Shown piece after piece: positions 16,997 to 26,137 of a DNA stretch of 64,000 nt (positions are counted from its first letter, which is position 1; the number at the start of each line of letters is the position of its first letter). This DNA comes from an uncultured Clostridia bacterium. Lineage in GTDB: Bacteria > Bacillota > Clostridia > Monoglobales > Monoglobaceae. The notes below the pieces were generated by a model that was given only the letters and a program-made list of their open reading frames with translations, was not told where the DNA came from and searched no databases. The translations under genes and the position numbers were made by a program. The DNA lies in NCBI GenBank assembly GCA_947625905.1, contig CANQQJ010000016.1, forward strand, positions 1-64,000, in the 5' to 3' direction.

Positions 16997-18680
16997 TCAA
17001 ATGACCGCGTGAGTCAGCGGCACAGGGTCAAAACCCAACAGGAGTGCGACGGCAAACACGATCACAACAACGAGACAGAATATCACGCAGGGTATAACGT
17101 TGCTGCGGATGATCCTGCCCTCTCTCCCCACTGTACCGGTGGTGGCGCACGCGGATACCACGTTATTCACGCAGATCATATTGCCGATAGCGCCGCCGTT
17201 ATTCTGCAGGGCTACGATAAATATCTGAGGCAGGGCCACCAGCGTGGCGGTCTCAAACTGCAGTGACGAAAACAGGGTGTTCGAGACCGTGTTGGAGCCG
17301 GACATGAACGCGCCCAGCACGCCGATAAGAGGCGCCACGGCGAGATAGCCCCGTCCGGCCAGATCGGCCATTCCGCGGGCCATTACATACAGCATTGAGC
17401 CCGTCCATAACATCCGGAGCCGAGACGTTGGTGTATCGAAAAATATTGACCGCTGCAATGCCGAACAGGAGGGCGACAGCCGCTCCCGACACCTGCCTGC
17501 ACGTGTCGGCCCAAGCGCCCTTGACGGCATCGCGGTTCATACCGTGGATCAGAACAGTGATCAGAGCCACGATAATAAACACGATACCCGGGCTCCACAG
17601 TATGGCGCAGTTCCAGTTCTGACCCAAGATAACGCCGCTGCTGCCGGTGCCGACGGTGAACGTTTTCATGGCGTTTGCCCAGTTCATGCCCAGGTTCTGG
17701 CACACGCGGGTGATAACTAATACTGTCACAATAATAATGTATGGAGCCCAAGCCTTGACCAGAGACATATTACTGATCTTGGGATCGGGCACTTCGGTGG
17801 TGGACAGCCAGCTTGAGTCCCAATCGGACCTGTCACCGAAGGTCCATACCTCTTTGGGCTGCAGGAAACCTATCTTGGCGGTGAACAAAGAAACGAACAG
17901 GGTCACGATCGCGGCTCCGAGAGAAACCAGCTCCGGACCGATGAAGCGGGCGATAAGCAGGTATACAATGTCAAACACGCCCACAATGAAAATAATGTAA
18001 GGAATAACGGGCAAAGCGTCTTTGAAGGATTTGTTCTTGCCGAACAGCTTCACAAGCACACACATACCCACGAATACTATCACGAACGCACCGACAGCCA
18101 TGGGAAGGGCGGACCAGAAAGTCAGCGACATCTTCCATGCCTCGGGATCCGCACCGCCAGCCGCCACCGCGTCACGCACGGTGGTGAAAGCGGTGTTGGT
18201 GGGTGTGCCCACAGCGCCGAAACACACGGGTACCGAGTTGTATATCAGAGCCACGGTAGCTGCGGCCAAGGGCGGGAAGCCCACGCTGATCAGTAGGGGT
18301 GCCGCCAAGGCTGCGGGTGTGCCGAACCCGGCGGCGCCCTCGATGAAAGCGCTGAAGACGAAGCCTATGATCACAGCCTTGATGCGGGCATCGGGGGTAA
18401 TGCCGTCAAACATCCGATTTATGGCCGAAATTGCTCCGGAGCGCTTCAGTGTATTCATAATAAGTATAGCGCCGAATATGATGCAAAGCGTCTCAACAGC
18501 GCTCAAAAAGCCTGTTAGGGTGTATGCCGCCATGTCCTTTAAATTCATTTTCCATATTATGAACGCTATAACACAGGACAAGAGCCATGTCAATGGCAGA
18601 ACGCGCTTGGCGGGCCGATTAAAGACCACCATCAGCACAACGGTTATAATCAGCGGTATAAAAGCTATCAACGCATACAT
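16997..18680 (-). pseudogene. lctP: L-lactate permease family transporter (lctP), single-base frameshift
   Basis: The open frame from the ATG at 18680 (SD AAAAAGGAGA) encodes a polytopic LctP-family permease: [19 protein letters not shown] and [12 protein letters not shown] are family signatures. Near 17400-17402 the reading frame breaks after APDVMDG. The remaining C-terminus ([16 protein letters not shown], then [15 protein letters not shown]) continues in another frame to 16997. Removing one G from the GGG run (CCC on +) restores a protein of about 560 residues, the normal family length. The cause could be an assembly indel or a true mutation. It would import lactate or a related hydroxyacid. 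First gene of the operon ending in glpP. Confidence 0.85.
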
Positions 18681-18703
18681 TTTTATATCTCCTTTTTGCA
18701 AAT

Positions 18704-18750
18704 AAAAAACGCACCAAAACCGAAGCTCACCGACTTCGGTTTTGATGCGT
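18704..18750 (-). terminator. leader terminator/attenuator upstream of lctP operon
   Basis: In the minus-strand RNA a 17-bp stem (arms 18709-18725 and 18734-18750, with one G-U pair) and an 8-base loop are followed by a run of U. It lies between the promoter at 18777-18805 and the lctP start codon, so it must be read through for the operon to be expressed. GlpP, encoded at the end of the operon, is the obvious candidate antiterminator. Confidence 0.85.
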
Positions 18751-18776
18751 CTCAACATCTCTGCATCATTGTATAC

Positions 18777-18805
18777 ATTTTAACACATTTATTTCGGCTT
18801 GTCAA
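18777..18805 (-). promoter_or_regulatory. sigma-A promoter for lctP-glpP operon
   Basis: On the minus strand: TTGACA (18805-18800), a 17-bp spacer and TAAAAT (18782-18777). Transcription would begin near 18770, giving a leader of about 90 bases that includes the terminator hairpin. Confidence 0.8.
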
Positions 18806-18849
18806 GCGATTTTCAAAACAAATTACAGAAATTTTGATTATTATTTTTC

Positions 18850-18878
18850 TTGACAAATATGGGAAACTTTAATATAAT
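18850..18878 (+). promoter_or_regulatory. consensus sigma-A promoter for sugar nucleotidyltransferase-galK
   Basis: TTGACA (18850-18855), a 17-bp spacer and TATAAT (18873-18878). The surrounding 60 bases resemble the promoter region at 30540-30620. Confidence 0.85.
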
Positions 18879-18971
18879 TACTGTAAACTGTTTTTGAATT
18901 TTGCGCATCGTGATCCGAGACCGATAAAATTCAAAAACAGAATAAATTAACAAATATTTACGGAGGAAAAA

Positions 18972-19853
18972 ATGAAAAAAACATTAGTTATTATGGCTGC
19001 GGGCATAGGCTCAAGATTCGGAGGCGTAAAACAGCTCGCAAAGGTGGGACCGAACGGAGAAGTAATCATTGATTACGCGATATCCGCCGCCCTTGACGTC
19101 GGATTCAACAAGATCGTTTTTATTATCCGCGAAGACATAGCGGATGATTTTAAGGAAATTGTCGGAAACCGCGTTGAAAAAATGTGCGAGGTCGCGTACG
19201 CTTATCAGTCGCTTGACGACGTGCCCGAGGAATACAAAGGAAAATTCGAGCGCTCAAAGCCGTGGGGCACGGGTCAGGCTATACTTGCCTGCAAAAACGC
19301 GGTCAACGAGCCGTTCGCGGTTATAAACGCGGACGATTATTACGGAACAGAGGCGTTCAAAAAAATCTATGATTATCTGTACTCCGAAAACACGAGCGAA
19401 GACGAATACTGCATGGCGGGATTCAAGCTGAAAAACACTCTCAGCGACAACGGCGGCGTTACCCGCGGTGTATGCCGCACCGACGGCGATTCATATCTTT
19501 CGAAGGTGACGGAAACATCGAATCTGGTCAAGACCCCGACCGGAGCCGGCGTGGAAAAAGACGGCAAAATCATTGAGGTTGACCCCGAATCCTATGTTTC
19601 GATGAATATGTGGGGATTCACGGCAAAGATATTTGATTATCTTGAAAGCATGTTCAAGGATTTCCTGTCCGGTCTTGACGACGCAGACACCAAGTCGGAG
19701 TTCCTGATCCCAACCGTTGTTGACGAGCTGATACACGCCGGAAAAGTCAAGGTAAAGCTTCTTGAAACAAACGACAAGTGGCTCGGCATCACATACAAAG
19801 AGGATCTGCCGTCCGTCAAGGAGGCTCTCGCGTCGGTCAATATCGCTAAATAA
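18972..19853 (+). CDS. NTP transferase family sugar-1-phosphate nucleotidyltransferase
   Basis: 293 residues. The Rossmann-like nucleotidyltransferase fold begins with MAAGIGSRFGGVKQLAKVGP, which holds the nucleotide-binding GxGxRxGG and the Lys. WGTGQAIL and VINADDYYG supply sugar and metal contacts. Such enzymes make UDP- or other NDP-sugars from sugar-1-phosphates. The galactokinase gene follows 26 bases downstream, so galactose-1-phosphate or glucose-1-phosphate in a Leloir-like pathway is a likely substrate (inference). RBS GGAGG precedes the ATG. Confidence 0.85.
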   Translation: MKKTLVIMAAGIGSRFGGVKQLAKVGPNGEVIIDYAISAALDVGFNKIVFIIREDIADDFKEIVGNRVEKMCEVAYAYQSLDDVPEEYKGKFERSKPWGTGQAILACKNAVNEPFAVINADDYYGTEAFKKIYDYLYSENTSEDEYCMAGFKLKNTLSDNGGVTRGVCRTDGDSYLSKVTETSNLVKTPTGAGVEKDGKIIEVDPESYVSMNMWGFTAKIFDYLESMFKDFLSGLDDADTKSEFLIPTVVDELIHAGKVKVKLLETNDKWLGITYKEDLPSVKEALASVNIAK

Positions 19854-19879
19854 GCGCGCTCTATATGAAAGGGGAAAAT

Positions 19880-21058
19880 ATGTCAAGCATCAACGAGCTT
19901 AAAGCTTTATTCCGAGAAAAATTCGGATATGATGACAAAATAGAAATATACGCGGCGCCGGGAAGAGTTAATCTTATCGGCGAGCATGTTGACTACTGCG
20001 GAGGTCCCGTGCTACCTGCGGCGCTCACGGTCGGCACCACACTGCTCGCGAGAAAAAGGAACGACAACATCCTGCGGCTAATGGCGACCGATCTGGATGT
20101 GACGGTCGAGGCGCCGCTTGACGATCTCGAAAAATTCAAAGGCACGCTCAAATGGGGCGAGTACACGCTCGGCGTGGCTTTTGAAATGCTCAAGGCCGGC
20201 TTTAAATTCTGCGGCTATGATATGCTCTATCACGACACGGTCCCGCACGGGGCGGGTCTCTCCTCTTCCGCCGCGGTCGAGCTCTCGACAGCCATATGCT
20301 TTGCGGCGGGCGCCGAAGCCGACATCAAGTCGCCGCGGCTCCTGACCGAACTCGCGCTCATCTCTCAGAAGGCCGAGCACAATTATATCGGCGTAAACTG
20401 CGGAATAATGGACCAGTTCGCGTCCGCTATGGGCAAAAAGGACAACGCGGTATATTTAAACTGCGCCACGCTCGAGCATGAGTACGTTCCGCTGAAACTT
20501 GGAGATTACAAGCTTGTTATCGCGAATTCCAACAAAAAACACGCCCTCGGCGACTCAAAGTATAACGAGCGCAGAGAGGAATGTTCGGAGGCGTTTGAAA
20601 CGCTCAAAAAAGTTATGCCGGATATAACCTGTCTGGCGGATGTGACTTGCGCCGACGTTTCCGAATATTCGGAATTGTTTAAAAACGCAACGATAAAAAA
20701 CAGAGCCGCGCATGTCGCCTCGGAGTGCGAGCGCGTGCACAAATTTGTCGAGGCGCTGAAAAACGGAGATCTGTCCACGGCGGGAAAGCTTATGAACGAA
20801 TCGCACATATCCTTGAGAGACAATTTTGAGGTCTCATGCGACGAGCTCGATATTCTGGCCGGATCGGCGTCACGTTACAGCGGAGTTTTGGGCTCCCGCA
20901 TGATCGGCGCCGGATTCGGCGGCTCCGTGCTCAGCATTGTGCATAAGGACCGCGTGGACGAATTCATATCTGACATCGGACAAGAGTACAGCGGCAAAAC
21001 AAATTTAAAAGCCGATTTCTACATATCGGAGATCGGAGACGGAGCTCGGGAATTATAA
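19880..21058 (+). CDS. galK: galactokinase
   Basis: 392 residues. The GHMP signature motifs are clear: GRVNLIGEHVDYCGG (galactokinase motif 1), HGAGLSSSAAVELS (ATP-binding motif 2) and GSRMIGAGFGGSVLS (motif 3). The substrate would be galactose, phosphorylated at C1 with ATP. I chose the ATG at 19880, with AAAGGGG before it, over the ATG at 19865. The gene is in an operon with the nucleotidyltransferase and ends inside a strong terminator hairpin. Confidence 0.93.
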   Translation: MSSINELKALFREKFGYDDKIEIYAAPGRVNLIGEHVDYCGGPVLPAALTVGTTLLARKRNDNILRLMATDLDVTVEAPLDDLEKFKGTLKWGEYTLGVAFEMLKAGFKFCGYDMLYHDTVPHGAGLSSSAAVELSTAICFAAGAEADIKSPRLLTELALISQKAEHNYIGVNCGIMDQFASAMGKKDNAVYLNCATLEHEYVPLKLGDYKLVIANSNKKHALGDSKYNERREECSEAFETLKKVMPDITCLADVTCADVSEYSELFKNATIKNRAAHVASECERVHKFVEALKNGDLSTAGKLMNESHISLRDNFEVSCDELDILAGSASRYSGVLGSRMIGAGFGGSVLSIVHKDRVDEFISDIGQEYSGKTNLKADFYISEIGDGAREL

Positions 21059-21073
21059 TTCCCGAGCTTTTTT
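21044..21073 (+). terminator. intrinsic terminator of galK operon
   Basis: Arms GCTCGGGAATT and AATTCCCGAGC followed by six T. The 5' arm covers the last codons of galK. Confidence 0.9.
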
Positions 21074-21105
21074 ATAGTGCGGGCTTGCTCACCGCAATAA
21101 ACACG

Positions 21106-21918
21106 TTACTCTTCTGCTTCCGCTTCCGTGCTTGTGGCGTTCATAACGGAATTGTTGGCGCTTATCGTTTTTGCGATTTCGGCGAGAGTTTGATTTCTCA
21201 AATTCTTATCGTCTATATCCTCCGCCAGCAGATCAGCGAGCAAATTGTCTGTGTTATGTATGAGGCGGTTTTGTATTTGCATAGAAGCCTTTATTGTCTC
21301 CGTGTACATCCTTATAAAAATCACGCCGATAAAATCCACCAGAATACCGCTGACCGCACCGGTAAGAACCGCGATGTCATATTTGACGGGCGAGACCGCA
21401 AACATAATTATCGCCAGGAATATGATGATCATACCGGCCAAAACCGTGCCTATCCCAAGCTTAAACACCCAGCTTAACTGATTAAGATTGATGTCAAAAA
21501 AACGCTTGAAATCACTTTGACTGTTGTCAAATCTGATTTCGGCCTGCATTTTAGGCGTTTTGTTTTGCACGCTCATAACAGCGATCGTCTCATCTATCTG
21601 CGCACAGCGTGAAGTGAGGGACGTATGGCGCGTGTCGTTGTTTATGCTTGTGAAAATATTGTATAAAACTCCGAAAAGAACGATCGCCGCGCCCGCGATC
21701 ATCAGCGAAGCGGGAAGGAAGCTCGATACAACCGTTTGTTCGACAAAGCCGAACATATACCTCCTTGAGATAATTCCGCATACCGTAAGCGCTATACCCG
21801 CAAGCGTAAAGAATATCACGGCAACGGGGAATCTGCGCGTTTTAGGCTGTTCCATTTCTTCAACGAGTTTATCCCGCTCATTCATAAGCATTTTTTCATA
21901 CTCCGTGTTCTTTTCCAT
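21106..21918 (-). CDS. four-helix membrane protein, TRADD-N-associated membrane domain-like
   Basis: 270 residues from the ATG at 21918 with SD AAAGGAGG. The N-terminal 30 residues are charged and helical. Two membrane helices lie at about 30-80 and two more at about 150-205. The last pair has the pattern GILVDFIGVIFIRMYTETI, then QIQNRLIHNTDNLLADLLAE, then a helical tail. This resembles the membrane domain called TRADD-N-associated in predicted conflict systems, but I cannot test the match. It stands alone after galK with opposite orientation. Confidence 0.5.
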   Translation of the reverse strand: MEKNTEYEKMLMNERDKLVEEMEQPKTRRFPVAVIFFTLAGIALTVCGIISRRYMFGFVEQTVVSSFLPASLMIAGAAIVLFGVLYNIFTSINNDTRHTSLTSRCAQIDETIAVMSVQNKTPKMQAEIRFDNSQSDFKRFFDINLNQLSWVFKLGIGTVLAGMIIIFLAIIMFAVSPVKYDIAVLTGAVSGILVDFIGVIFIRMYTETIKASMQIQNRLIHNTDNLLADLLAEDIDDKNLRNQTLAEIAKTISANNSVMNATSTEAEAEE

Positions 21919-22002
21919 ATGCACATCCTCCTTTCGGTTATTCCGCGTACATTTTATCACAATAAAAATAGAATTTCAACAAAATCCGCGTCAAGATTTT
22001 CG

Positions 22003-22473
22003 TTACGCTTCATTATCTCCGAAGGCATGTATAACGCTTTCAATAAATATCCGCGCAGCGTTACAGTCATTTTCGTCGGGGCGGCCTTTGTTTATGCCGC
22101 CGACCAGCTTGAACGGCCCGAACTTATCAAACGCCTTGCAGCCAAAAGAGCCCAAGACGATTTTATTTTTGCTTTTCAGCAAATCGACCAGAGGCTTGTT
22201 GTTTTTATCAAAGCTGCCCGTGCCGCTTGTGGAAAATACAAACGTATGCGTCGCAACGTTTTCGGGCAGGCTTTCCGCGAATTGCATTATTTTTGCGTCA
22301 TGCTTGCCGAAATAAATTCCGCTGCCAAATCCCACGATGTCATAATCACGCAAGTCATACTCGGGCGCGCCGTCAATTTCCGCGATCGTGAGCGGCGCGC
22401 TTTTCGCCATTGCCTCCGCGATTTTTCTCGTGTTTCCCATATGAGCGGAACTGATGATAACCAATATTTTCAT
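22003..22473 (-). CDS. flavodoxin-family protein
   Basis: 156 residues with the FMN phosphate loop near the N-terminus (ISSAHMGNTRKIAEAM), followed by YDIVGFGSGIYFGKHD and FVFSTSGTG, which contact the isoalloxazine ring. It carries electrons or acts as a small FMN oxidoreductase in the cytoplasm. The start has AAGGAAG upstream. It is monocistronic, with no clear partner nearby. Confidence 0.85.
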   Translation of the reverse strand: MKILVIISSAHMGNTRKIAEAMAKSAPLTIAEIDGAPEYDLRDYDIVGFGSGIYFGKHDAKIMQFAESLPENVATHTFVFSTSGTGSFDKNNKPLVDLLKSKNKIVLGSFGCKAFDKFGPFKLVGGINKGRPDENDCNAARIFIESVIHAFGDNEA

Positions 22474-22673
22474 ATCCGCACTTCCTTATTTTCAAAATAT
22501 TTTTTACTTTTTCGCTTGTGTCGATAGTAACATTATAAGAGATTCAGCTTAAAAAAGCAATAGAAAAATGAGCTTTTAAACCCGCATTAAAATCAAGGGA
22601 TTAAGAATCAAAAATTAGCAAAGTAATATATTCTATTACTATACCACAAAATGAGATTCTATTTTTCCATATC

Positions 22674-23441
22674 TCAAATATGTATTTGAAATTCTCCAAA
22701 ATCAAATATGCCGTTTCCTTGCCGCAGCTTGCCTTGTCGATATAAGGACTGAAACGCTTTCGCAATTTCACCAACTAAGGAAATCGAAATATTAAGCTGA
22801 TGATGTGCCGGCAACACCTTTTTGATTTTGAGCGAGCTTACCTTTTCCACAGAGCGCATAAACTCGATCGGATCGGTAGTGGGATAAAAAGCGTCCAAAC
22901 AGCCTTTGTAAATCAAATCGCCGGAATACAACCGCCCTCTGTCTCGCTCATAGAAACAGCAGTGTCCCGGTGAATGACCGGGCGTATGGATCACTTTCAG
23001 CGTTCGATCGCCTAAATCAATAAAGTCGCCGTCGCGCAGTATTCTTGTAGGTGTTCCCTTGAAAATTTGATAATCTTCTATATTAAAATTTTCAGGAAAT
23101 ACGCTCGGTTTCAAAGTCAGATTTTCCTTGACCGCTTGCAGCGGAATGGGAAATTGCTCGGAAATCCAACTTACTTCGTTTTCGTGTACGGCAAAATCCG
23201 CAAAATACTTATGCCCGCCAATGTGGTCCCAATGGACGTGGGTGGTAAGAACAGAAACAGGCAGATCGGTCAAATTTTCGATCGCCTTTTTGATGTTCGC
23301 AACACCCAATCCCGTGTCGATCAACACGGCCCGCTCAGTCCCGCAAAGCAAATAACAGTGCGTTTCTTCCCAATGCTTATACTCGCTGATCGCAAACGTC
23401 TGAGAATCAATTTTTTCAACGGTAAACCAATTATATTGCAT
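22674..23441 (-). CDS. metallo-beta-lactamase fold hydrolase
   Basis: 255 residues. The metal site motifs are in order: THVHWDHIGGH, HTPGHSPGHCCF, YSGDLIY and LPAHH. The length and motif order fit glyoxalase II-like and general MBL hydrolases rather than an antibiotic-specific enzyme. SD AAAGGGAA precedes the ATG. The 57-residue gene upstream in the same direction may be cotranscribed. Substrate unknown. Confidence 0.88.
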   Translation of the reverse strand: MQYNWFTVEKIDSQTFAISEYKHWEETHCYLLCGTERAVLIDTGLGVANIKKAIENLTDLPVSVLTTHVHWDHIGGHKYFADFAVHENEVSWISEQFPIPLQAVKENLTLKPSVFPENFNIEDYQIFKGTPTRILRDGDFIDLGDRTLKVIHTPGHSPGHCCFYERDRGRLYSGDLIYKGCLDAFYPTTDPIEFMRSVEKVSSLKIKKVLPAHHQLNISISLVGEIAKAFQSLYRQGKLRQGNGIFDFGEFQIHI

Positions 23442-23460
23442 GGTATTTCCCTTTTTATAT

Positions 23461-23634
23461 CTAATTTTCCCGTATTATTTTGTCTATCTCATCAATCGAA
23501 ACGTTGTATAGGGTTTCCCAATCTTTCGGTGACTTTCCGACATCAATATCAAAGCTTGTGTTATCGTTCACTTCGATAACGCACCCTGTCCGACCGTCTT
23601 TAAGCAAAACGGTATCATATTGCTGTATTTGCAT
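23461..23634 (-). CDS. small hypothetical protein (beta-barrel-like)
   Basis: 57 residues from the ATG at 23634, behind AAAGGAGG. A longer in-frame extension lacks an RBS. The pattern YDTVLLKDGRTGCVIEV resembles small SH3-like proteins of the DUF4926 kind, but the evidence is thin. It ends 19 bases before the MBL hydrolase start. Confidence 0.5.
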   Translation of the reverse strand: MQIQQYDTVLLKDGRTGCVIEVNDNTSFDIDVGKSPKDWETLYNVSIDEIDKIIREN

Positions 23635-23759
23635 TATCCGACGACCTCCTTTATGTATGCCGCAGTAAGCCTTTTGTCTTCCGCTCAGCTTCACAATAAA
23701 CAATCACAAAAGGCGAAGCATGATATATTCTTCTTCCTTTTCGGTTTATGCAAACGCTT

Positions 23760-25826
23760 TTACTGATATTCTTTAACAAAGGGCAGTCCTATCAGTTTTT
23801 CCGTTTGCTCATCGCTGAATTCCAGGCCCCAGCGCTCCCGCATGAAACCAAGGAGCTGCTCGCTTCGGGCATATATCGCCGACGCATCCCAATCGCGTAT
23901 CTTTGAAACCTCAATTTCCGAATGGGAGCCGTGCTCATAGCCGCGGCGGCCGCCGTTCTTGTGCTTTTTTTCCTCAAAACCTACATTCTGCAAAGCGGAA
24001 TTGATTTTCTGCGACAACGGCAAGAGATTGCCGAGCGCTCCCGTGAGCCTTTCGATTTGTTTTTCATCAAATCCGCCGAACATATTGCGCCAATAAGGCT
24101 CTGTCGGTGTTTGCGGGAGAATATGCTCAATAGACACTTTGTCCTTCTCGGACTTTATAAACTTTGACCAGGGCATGTTGTTCAGTTTGTCGATATTATT
24201 CAGCCCCGACAGCATATCCTCGTACTCATAGAAAAAGTATTTCAGACTGTTCCAATCATAATAACCCTTTCCGTCCGAGAAATACTTCTCAATTTTGGCA
24301 ACAAAATTTTGAACGGCAAAACTCATATCATTCGTTGTCTTGTCATGGATTTTTTTAAGGAGTTCATCAATATCTGTCTCTTTAGCATATATCTGCCGCG
24401 CAGCTCTGTAAAAATCACTGCTGCCGCGTGACGCGCGGAAATTACCGAATCGGAATTCAACAAAAATATACCGTTCAACAGCCTCAAATAATTTCACTTT
24501 GCTGTCGGCGGAAATATCGCGTCTGCCGATGACAGCGGTAACCAGCGGCCTGAAATAGCTTATCCCGATACGATCAAGCCTTTCGATACACTTTTTCTCG
24601 CTCTGTGTCAGGTTATCGCTTTCAAGCGGGTAATAGGAATCATACCAGTACTGCGCCATGTTTTTGAGACTGCTGACATAGTCTTCGATTTCTTTCGGCC
24701 CAAGTTTGGGAGCCTCTGCGGCCTTCTGTTCTTGCGCCTTGCTATTTTCATCTTCATCAATGACATCATCACCGATAACAGCCGCTTCCTCCGGCTCAAC
24801 CAAAACGGAGGCTTTTTCAAATATCTTCTTTGGCGAGAACTTTTCCATCAGGTATTTTATGTAGTCGTCGCCGCGATTACGTGAATATTTAAAGTATATG
24901 ATCCAATGGGCGCGCAGGTATTCATCATCCGAAAGAGGATTTTTATTTCTTCCAAGGTGATAATAGACTTCTTTCCAAGCGTCATTTATCTTTTTGCGGA
25001 GAGCGGACTTGTCTTTTTCGTCCAACACGTCATCGTCGTAGAGCGTGGTCAAATAAATCAACCTGTTCTTCAACAGCTCGAGATTCGTCAGCTTCTTGCC
25101 GCGATAATTCATGGTCTCAAAGGCTACGAACACATCATAATCATCGTCGATCTCGTACAAGTTGAACATCAGGCGCCGAGTTAGATTTTCGTACAGAACG
25201 CTTATTGCCTTAAGGCAGCCTTCTCCGGAGTCCTCGCAAAGCTTTCCTATGTTCTCGGCAAAGAATTTTTTTGCATACTTCAGATTTTTTGTGTAGTATG
25301 TCTCGTTTACCGTACCCGGATTCCCTGCGCCGAACACCCTGTATTTCATATATTCCGCGCTGGGATTGTCCTCCTCGTAGCCGAAAAGATATGTTGTTAC
25401 CAATTCATACGGAGGTCTTATCCGACAAATATACTTTGAGACAATACTCTCGAGCGTTTCATTGCCGAGAGTAATTTCATTATCAGGCTTATCCTTATTC
25501 TCGTCCAAATTACGTAAAAACAATACGATTTCATTCAAAAGGATAACGGAAGTGGTGATACGCTGCTGACCGTCAACGATATGACAAGGCGTATAACCAT
25601 CCTCAACAAGCCATAAATCATCACCCAGGCTGTCAATTTGCTCTTTTTTCAGCCGCTTGAGAGACAGGGTACCCGTATAATGATAGCGGTTAGGGTGAAT
25701 ATTTACAAGATCATCCCAGAAATCGACCAGTTGCCGCTGCTGCCACGCATATCCGCGCTGATAGTCCGGGATACGGAATATTCTGTTTTGAAAGATCTCC
25801 GATAAAGACAACAGTTCTTTTTCCAT
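23760..25826 (-). CDS. DUF262/DUF1524 (GmrSD-like) nuclease, probable type IV restriction enzyme
   Basis: 688 residues. The N-terminal DUF262 half is ParB-like (GmrS type) with PDYQRGYAW and DGQQRITTSVILLNEI (about residues 20-100). The C-terminal DUF1524 half has the HNH-type SIEHILPQ near residue 568 and the conserved LGNLLPLSQKIN. In GmrSD and BrxU these halves join nucleotide-dependent specificity to cleavage of modified phage DNA. The fused single-chain form is common. SD AGGAGG lies before the ATG. First gene of the defence island; no methyltransferase is adjacent, as expected for type IV. Confidence 0.88.
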   Translation of the reverse strand: MEKELLSLSEIFQNRIFRIPDYQRGYAWQQRQLVDFWDDLVNIHPNRYHYTGTLSLKRLKKEQIDSLGDDLWLVEDGYTPCHIVDGQQRITTSVILLNEIVLFLRNLDENKDKPDNEITLGNETLESIVSKYICRIRPPYELVTTYLFGYEEDNPSAEYMKYRVFGAGNPGTVNETYYTKNLKYAKKFFAENIGKLCEDSGEGCLKAISVLYENLTRRLMFNLYEIDDDYDVFVAFETMNYRGKKLTNLELLKNRLIYLTTLYDDDVLDEKDKSALRKKINDAWKEVYYHLGRNKNPLSDDEYLRAHWIIYFKYSRNRGDDYIKYLMEKFSPKKIFEKASVLVEPEEAAVIGDDVIDEDENSKAQEQKAAEAPKLGPKEIEDYVSSLKNMAQYWYDSYYPLESDNLTQSEKKCIERLDRIGISYFRPLVTAVIGRRDISADSKVKLFEAVERYIFVEFRFGNFRASRGSSDFYRAARQIYAKETDIDELLKKIHDKTTNDMSFAVQNFVAKIEKYFSDGKGYYDWNSLKYFFYEYEDMLSGLNNIDKLNNMPWSKFIKSEKDKVSIEHILPQTPTEPYWRNMFGGFDEKQIERLTGALGNLLPLSQKINSALQNVGFEEKKHKNGGRRGYEHGSHSEIEVSKIRDWDASAIYARSEQLLGFMRERWGLEFSDEQTEKLIGLPFVKEYQ

Positions 25827-26064
25827 AGTGGGTTTCCTCCTACATTCAGCGTTCAAGAAATTTTTACCCGTTCTGATACTCGGCAATAACATCGCTGCGG
25901 ATCAACATGATCTCAAATGCCGCGGCGACCATGCGCAAAAGTTATACTCGTCAAATCATCTCAAAATTAGGAAACGAGCCTATTAAAGTATAACCTCACT
26001 TTCATTTTTTGTCAAGCGGCGAACCTGAATAGTCTATAGTGAAATGGTTTGTTTTTTCATGCAG

Positions 26065-26099
26065 ATACAAAAAACCGGACCGTCGTTGACGGTCCGGTT
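26065..26099 (-). terminator. terminator of macro-vWA operon (first copy)
   Basis: A perfect 12-bp stem with a 3-base loop (arms 26073-26084 and 26088-26099) is followed on the minus strand by six T. It follows the vWA gene, ending the operon. The rest of 25827-26137 holds no gene that I can see. Confidence 0.85.
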
Positions 26100-26137
26100 C
26101 GGCTTTAACTTTGATATTTTCTGACGCTTCTTTTGTT

